Shown here piece after piece: positions 58,505 through 64,000 of a stretch of DNA of 64,000 nucleotides. The translations under genes were made by a program, and so were the position numbers. Origin of the DNA: Anthonomus grandis grandis. Taxonomy: Eukaryota > Arthropoda > Insecta > Coleoptera > Curculionidae. The notes beneath the pieces were generated by a model. The model was not told the origin of the DNA and did not search any database. It was given only the letters and a program-made list of their open reading frames with translations. Within the stretch, counting starts at the first letter, position 1. Each line of letters begins with the position of its first letter. The stretch spans positions 8,370,001-8,434,000 of the forward strand of contig NC_065553.1 of NCBI RefSeq assembly GCF_022605725.1. Direction: 5' to 3'.

Positions 58505-58778
58505 CCTGTACCCAAGACGCGTGTTATTAAGTAAAGTAGAGAAATGGGTTTAGGTTTAGTTTTTTTTTTGTTCTTTTTGGTAACACTAAAATTTATTATT
58601 ATTAATATTTTCAATATAATTACTAGTATTATTAGTACCCAATAATTTATTATTACGATAACGCGATTTTTTGAATTTACCTATTTTATTAGACTAATTG
58701 TATTTTTCGCAGGTAATATTTTTTATTTATTTTACATTATTTTATTTACACCCCTCTATAGAACAAATTCTAATTATT

Positions 58779-58996
58779 GAGGGGGTCAAAAAAAGTCTTT
58801 TTATCCAGAAAATTCGTATTTATTGGCTACCAGTTTCGTGACTTCCACATGACACATCATCAGGCCAAAGACTAAAGTAAAAAGAAGACATTACAACTTT
58901 AAAATATAATAGAAAATACAATGTTTTTCTGGCGATACAAATTATGTTAGGTACTTACAATTATAAAACGAGTTTTTGAATTTTTTTTGACCCCTT
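58779..58996 (-). mobile_element. Short fragment with inverted GGGGTCAAAAAAA ends and a hammerhead-like motif
   Basis: GGGGTCAAAAAAA at about 58782-58794 is mirrored by TTTTTTTGACCCC at 58982-58994. Between them the minus strand carries a hammerhead-like motif (58823-58868). Probably another Penelope-type non-autonomous piece. Confidence 0.45.
58823..58868 (-). ncRNA. Hammerhead-ribozyme-like motif, third sequence variant
   Basis: Minus strand: stem I TTGGC/GCCAA (5 bp), core CTGATGA, extra T, stem II closed by GTG/CAC with a long loop, GAAA, and a near-palindromic stem III ACTGGT. Stems I and II differ in sequence from the other copies yet still pair, which supports a real RNA fold. Confidence 0.5.
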
Positions 58997-60285
58997 CTTG
59001 TGCCCTAAAGAACTTCCAGAATATGGACAGGATTCTCCTTAATATCTAATTATTGAGTTGAACAAAAAAAATAAGTATTAATATTGTGAATATTCTTTTA
59101 TATTTATATTTACGGTCTAATTTTTTCAATAGTAAATGCAATATATTGTCTTTAAAATCTAATTTTGATTCATCTATTTATATCACATGTAAGCTAGTTT
59201 TTTTTCTCCATAAAATTATGTTTTCCTGTACTGTTTAAATAAATTTAGATAACAGAGTTCACTCCTTAGAAGAGCTCATAGAGTAAATTTAATATTTGTA
59301 TTAATAAAATTAATTATTTAGTAAAGTAAGTAGAACCCGAGAACAAACTATAGAAGTAAAAATAGAGAAAGTAATTGCAGAGTATCTCTGATATTTTTAA
59401 AGATTTGCAATGTCACTTTTTCATAAAACTAATAAATCTGCAAACAATTAAGTTAAAATTCATTAGCGAGTTTGAAAAAAAAATTAGACGTCGTTTAGGA
59501 GGTATGACCCTAACTTACACCCACAAGAGTTAGTGTAACACTAAGAACCTGACGTTTCCACACATACCCTAAAATAAAAACAACGGAATATTTATCTCAA
59601 AATTATATTAGTTGAACATGAAAATTAAGAAACTGTTTTTGCTAATAGTATATATTTCTTAACCTACTTTATAACCAACAAACCTGCAGACGCAACATTT
59701 TTAATTCCTATGAAACACAATTATTTTTTCTTTGAAAATATGCTAGGGGCCAAAAAAATTCTCTACATTATAAGAAAGAAAAGTATGGATTACCCAATAT
59801 TGTTGCTTGAGCTCTTTATTTAGCCTAGAGAACTTCTGGTCAACTAAAAGGATAGCTTACTATTACCTATTTAGGCATGCCAAATACCTTTTTTGAACAA
59901 GCTTAGTGAATTTTGATAAATAGGAATTAATTCAGAAAACATAAATACAAGATGAAATCAAGATGTTAATGTAGGTTCTTTGTTTGTCGTTGTGTAATAT
60001 TGCATAATTTGTACCATGCGCATTGCATTAACAAGTTTATTTGCTTAATGTAATATGAAGTAAGAAATATATTTTAAAAATAACGAATATATGTGATTGA
60101 CTTTCGGTTTTTAGAGTAATGAAATCTTAGCCTTCAATCAAACCAAGTATCAATTTGGAAAGGATAAATAATACTTAGGCTAACCCGTTCTTTACCACGC
60201 ATTAGTAAAAAGGCTTCGATGAAAGAATAAACATGATTCTAGATAAAATACTAAAATAGATAACAGTCTACTAAGCCCCGGTATT
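58997..60285. other. No gene recognised
   Basis: AT-rich, no long frames, no repeat identified. Confidence 0.5.
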
Positions 60286-60289
60286 AAAT

Positions 60290-60626
60290 GTACTTCAGAG
60301 CATTTCCCCTAGTTAGAAACCGGGTATTAAGGGTAGGAAATTGATCACAAAAGGGAGTAGCCAGGCGAGTCCCCAACGGGCTTTTACCCTTGTTATGTTC
60401 AGCAGTAGCAGCAGCAGCAGCAGCAGCAGAAACCCCTAACCGAGCGAACAACCCCTGTGCTAGAGAGAGGGTGGAGGCGTCCTTCGAAACCCCAGTTGAA
60501 AATCGATAGAGGCTCTCTCCCGTTCTAGGGAGAGAACTTGGCGTGATTCCCATCGTCCTGATAAAATTTCTTTGTTGGAACTGCGGAAATATCCTGGATG
60601 TCAAACTTGCAAAAGGTTTTGAGAAA
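60290..60626 (+). other. GC-rich island with CAG/GCA triplet run, possible decayed coding DNA
   Basis: Sharp rise in GC over the AT-rich surroundings. A (GCA)n run at about 60400-60430 reads as poly-Ala. It is followed by ETPNRANNPCARERVEASFE, then in a shifted frame DKISLLELRKYPGCQTCKRF and a stop at about 60625. The two pieces look like one frameshifted protein of unknown kind, perhaps from a retroelement. The minus-strand frame at 60284-60604 looks like its shadow. Confidence 0.35.
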
Positions 60627-61320
60627 TAAACGCTGGTTTCGGAAATGTTCCTTTTTAGGAAGGAAGCCTAAATAATTCAACCTTTTGCTATAAGCCGTAT
60701 ATGTAGTTGGCTTTTGAAATTAGTAATTGCTTTGAGTAAGAAATTCGTCTTTTATTAGAGCTCTCAAAGTTCAATGCTATAAATAATTGATGAGAACATA
60801 CAATGAAAATATATCCCCTTTCAATTCTAGCAACCGAGATTATAGTATGTACAAAGGTTTTATTAACCTTAGATAGATAATGCATATCGCACGTTGCTTT
60901 GATGATTATTGTGATGGTATTTTTATTAATTTACTCAGATAAACGCTATTTTGGTAATATTAGACGGAATAAAAATTTTGTAATAAAACAGGCCAAATTG
61001 ACACATTTTTGATTTTTTATTAAAAATTACATAGGCATACAAAAAAAATACTAAAAAATTTCTGAAGAATTTTGTATTCAAGTATAACTATAAATACATT
61101 AATCTTTTAAGTTCAAAAATAAAACGATGATTATACTTAAAACTTTTGGTTGCCCTTTGTGGACACGAGTTTCTCAATATGTTAATTAGGTTTAATTAGG
61201 GCACCTGCTTGTCTAATTCGATCTTGTTCTGATAAAATTATATTAAATTTAAATAAACAGTGTTATTTAAATAAATATTGCATGTATATATTCTGCAAAA
61301 ATATTGTTCTTCATCAAAAC
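60627..61320. other. No gene recognised
   Basis: AT-rich DNA without recognisable frames. Confidence 0.5.
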
Positions 61321-61323
61321 AAA

Positions 61324-61609
61324 CCCTTACCCCCCCACCCACCCCAATCATTAACCCAATAAAAAAATTCTTTTGAAAAATCACTGTTTTTCATCCATAA
61401 TATCCAATCTAATAACACTGTTTTTGTATTAAATCTTTATTAATATACATATATATAATTATATCAAATTTAAATAAACAAGCTGTGTTATTAGATTGGA
61501 TATTAACGTCAAAAACAGCTGTTATTCATGAGTATTATTTTGGAAAACCACAATTTTTGGAAACAATTTCTTACTAGTAAGTTGTGTGGGGTGGGTGGGG
61601 GGGTAAGGG
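61324..61609. mobile_element. Foldback/MITE-like repeat with G-quadruplex-capable ends
   Basis: Perfect 22-bp inverted termini (CCCTTACCCCCCCACCCACC, plus two bases) at 61324-61345 and 61588-61609 enclose a second inverted pair (TATCCAATCTAATAACAC at 61401-61418 and its complement at 61485-61502). Non-coding, 286 bp. The termini have four G-runs of three or more on one strand. Confidence 0.65.
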
Positions 61610-61616
61610 TAGTGTT

Positions 61617-62045
61617 AATGAAAAACCATTTTTTTTTCAGCAAATAATTACCTGGGAGAAAAATGCTGTTTAAGAAAATTATAGGTGATAAAAAAATCTA
61701 TAGTTTTTATATCAATACTTTTCTTACATTATCTTCAGGTTTTCGAGTAAAACGTGAAAACACCCTATTTTATTTCTCAAAAGCAACGCTATGTATCGCT
61801 ATGAAAGTTTCTGTAGTTGCGCCATTTTTCTCGCAAATAAGTATAAATTTAGATTTTTAAGTTAATTCAATAAGTGTTGAAAAAATTTCAGTTTTTTGAT
61901 TCTTTTGTTGTTTGCTTTGAGTTTTTTGGTACGGTTTATGAAAAATGGATTTTTTGCAGAAACTAATTGCGTGAGTGAAAAATGCTTTATAAAAAAAATT
62001 ATGGGTGATAAAAAAACTAGTTATTTGTATCTATATTTTTCTCAC
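61617..62045 (+). repeat. Diverged direct repeat, about 318 bp period
   Basis: 61619-61730 and 61937-62041 share GAGAAAAATGCT / GAGTGAAAAATGCTTT and GGTGATAAAAAAA blocks in the same order, roughly 80% alike by eye. Origin unknown. Confidence 0.5.
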
Positions 62046-62449
62046 AAAACTTAGTAATAACCAAAATCGAACCTAAGTTGTTTTTGGTTTTATAGGCAAT
62101 TTATAATTCGGACTGTGTCTAATGATGGTATTGTTAATTTTATTATTCAGATAAGAAGTAATGAATAGTAAATAAATGAATTTATTGTCTTTTTTAATAA
62201 CAGGAAAAATTTGTTTTTTCAATTTAGTTATCTAGGATATATTGATTAAAGTAATAGTTTTGAAAGTTAGGAGGAGATATAGGAATTACTTAAAATACGA
62301 TGAATGTAACGTTTGAAATTATTTGAAAAATTTTAATTATTTGGTAGTTTATATATAGTTAAATCTGAAAATTTGAAATTATTATTAGCATCTATTTCTA
62401 GTGTAACAGAAATTCTAGGATGAATTTGGTTTAATTTATGAGTGGCCTC

Positions 62450-63485
62450 CCAATATGTCACAATTAAAGAAGTAGTTACAATAGTCAACGCATCTATACC
62501 AATCTGGCTATTGGTAAAATTTATTATTGAAAAGGAAAAAATCTCGAGAAAAGCAATGCTTAAGTAATGTTACTAAGAAAATAAGATTATTGCTAGTAAT
62601 TTTGTTCTTCAAGATGTTTTTATTAATATTTACACTTTCAGATTTAGGCACTCTTGAAAATAGATTAGTTACATGATAAGAAATCCACAGATAATTATTA
62701 GGCAATTGCAAGTTTGTTAGTTTACTTACAAGATCTGTAGAATTTTTTACAGCAAATTTAGGACAAAAAGCTACTAAATTAGTAATTAATTTAAGGATAA
62801 AAAGGAAATTAGAGTATTGGTAAAACTAACCACTGGTCTTATAGGAATGTTTATTTTATGTAAGGTTTATTTTATCTCGGGTAAACCGTAAAGAGGTGGT
62901 ACAATCCCACCTCTTTATATGAGGGTTGCTGTATATGAGGATATACGGACTAGAGTGTTTTTCTAGAAATTGGTCACTGTTTTATAAGACTGGAAGTTTT
63001 TATGACAAAGTTGTTAAAACGACTGGAGCTTAATAGTGTAATATCATTTTCTGTCAAAAAAGTTTCAACTTTTAACATATCAAGCGCTTTTTCCATAATC
63101 ACTAAGCAGTTTCCCTTATCTGCTTTAGAGATAACTAGATTATGATTTTTTATGTTGTTATTAATAGATTTTAGAACCTTGTTTGAAGAGTCTAGGTAAG
63201 ACGTTGATTTTTTTAAATTCAATTTAAATTTATTTATTATACTAACCAAGTCGTTACGAAAGGACGTTTCTAAATTGATGTTATTAGAAATCTGCTCAAT
63301 AACTACATATATATATCAAGTTCAACTGAAAATTGAAGTTTATCACTCTCGGAAATTTCTTTGTTAAAACAATATTTTATGCCGAGTTTGAGAAAGTCGA
63401 TCAGTTTAGTTTTATCAAAATTAACGTTAGATAAGTTTTTAATCAGTTTCGTGTTTGTGATATTAATATGTAATATCTTTCTCTA
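62450..63485 (-). pseudogene. Penelope-like element reverse transcriptase, degraded
   Basis: Minus strand, from 63480: TKLIDFLKLGIKYCFNKEIS, then 63249-62974 with KSTSYLDSSNKVLKSINNNI and NLVISKADKGNCLVIM, the hallmark KADKGN block of PLE RTs. About 62850-62830 gives IPIRPVVSFTN (the PLRPIVS motif). 62780-62508 gives FAVKNSTDLVSKL, YHVTNLFSRVP (DVTNLFTNVP, where the catalytic Asp has become His) and FFLFNNKFYQ. Later RT motifs (FADD) and the GIY-YIG endonuclease are not visible. Frameshifts and the lost Asp mean it is inactive. Confidence 0.8.
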
Positions 63486-63622
63486 ATGTAATATATTTAA
63501 TATTGCGTAGGTTTGTTGGGTGATTTAATCACAGAGATGAAACAAAATAATTTCAAGTACATAAAAAACATTATTAAAATAAATGTTCTTTACGTATCCA
63601 AAAATTAAAAAAACAAAAAAAA

Positions 63623-63737
63623 AAACAAAAACCGCGACACAATTAAAATTACATTCAAGTACAATCCGTTAATTTTTTTTATTTTTTTAACGGATTGTAG
63701 CTGAATGTAATTTTTATTTTGTCGTGGTTTTTGTTTT
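63623..63737. repeat. Imperfect inverted repeat, about 50-bp arms
   Basis: 63623-63672 and 63687-63737 are about 90% complementary (TTAACGGATTGTA and GAATGTAATTTT shared) around a T/A-rich loop. It lies just upstream of the PLE remnant and next to a hairpin (63769-63812) with GACT...AGTC, GAAAC and GTCGAC. Confidence 0.7.
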
Positions 63738-64000
63738 GTTGGAAAAAACATTATCCATTTCAGTGCCTTGAGGATGACTTAATATGAGTCGAAACGTCGA
63801 CATTTAAGTAAACAGGTTTCTGTTTTATTTCTGACCCCACCCAACAACCCTCCGCAATATACAAGTTTTTAACCCTATCATAAAGAACAGATGCAGAGAA
63901 TTGGTAAGTATTCTGTTCTTATAGGTCAAATACATCGTAATTTTCGTTTACAATTTATGAAGTCAAGTCTAGCATAATTCATTTGCAAACTTCAGATTTA

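Noticed and set aside
60284..60604. 106-codon minus-strand frame with an alanine run
   Set aside because: The better protein-like reading is on the + strand, and the Ala run comes from the same triplet repeat read in reverse.
63769..63812. Hairpin with GATGACTT...AGTCGAAAC as a further hammerhead
   Set aside because: The hairpin and GAAAC are present, but the core reads TGAGGATGA instead of CTGATGA and no stem I pairing is found. Kept only as a hairpin near the PLE.
1..64000. CRISPR arrays, operons, riboswitches or tRNA/rRNA genes
   Set aside because: The window is eukaryotic. I found no regularly spaced repeat array and no tRNA or rRNA signature, though a tRNAscan-SE/Infernal run was not possible.

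Overview
The window is AT-rich eukaryotic DNA, almost certainly from an insect. A beetle is possible but I cannot prove it from sequence alone. Evidence: spliced genes with GT-AG introns, animal and insect orthologues (zucchini/PLD6, ARL13B, B3GNTL1, KTI12), a secreted Gly/Ser/Ala-rich protein of insect type, and a very dense, diverse load of animal transposable elements.

Host genes, left to right: (1) zucchini/PLD6, + strand, 5882-12086, two exons split by a 5.6 kb intron full of transposons; (2) ARL13B, - strand, 12840-15501, four exons; (3) B3GNTL1-like glycosyltransferase, + strand, 19696-24469, eight exons; (4) KTI12, - strand, 26853-32001, two exons; (5) an unidentified 3'-terminal exon, + strand, 34355-34503; (6) a secreted Gly/Ser/Ala-rich protein, + strand, 39692-51755, five exons. 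The exon joins of genes 1-4 and 6 keep frame across every proposed splice site. Beyond about 52 kb I see no host gene.

Mobile elements fill introns and intergenic DNA. 0.4-2.5 kb: Penelope-like (PLE) and non-LTR fragments. 3.1-5.2 kb: a DIRS-type tyrosine-recombinase retroelement with inverted terminal repeats and an internal complementary region. Inside zucchini: a DUF7869-like TIR element (6.39-8.52 kb), a non-LTR RT remnant (8.8-10.2 kb) and a hAT element with an exact 8-bp target duplication (10.27-11.65 kb). 17.38-18.67 kb: a structurally intact Tc1/mariner-superfamily element. 20.67-23.34 kb: a second DUF7869-like element in a B3GNTL1 intron. 25.18-26.70 kb: a decayed Tc1 element. 35.44-37.62 kb: a hAT element with palindromic TCTCG arrays at both ends. 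There are also several 5'-truncated non-LTR copies, three LTR-like repeats, MITE-like foldbacks, and a PLE at 62.4-63.5 kb.

The strongest candidate for something special is a family of hammerhead-ribozyme-like motifs. They are carried on a small element at 52.79-53.11 kb (a perfect 115-bp inverted repeat inserted in a non-LTR RT with a 13-bp target duplication) and on two further fragments at 52.16 and 58.82 kb. Stems I and II keep pairing while their sequences change, and stem III stays a short (near-)palindrome.
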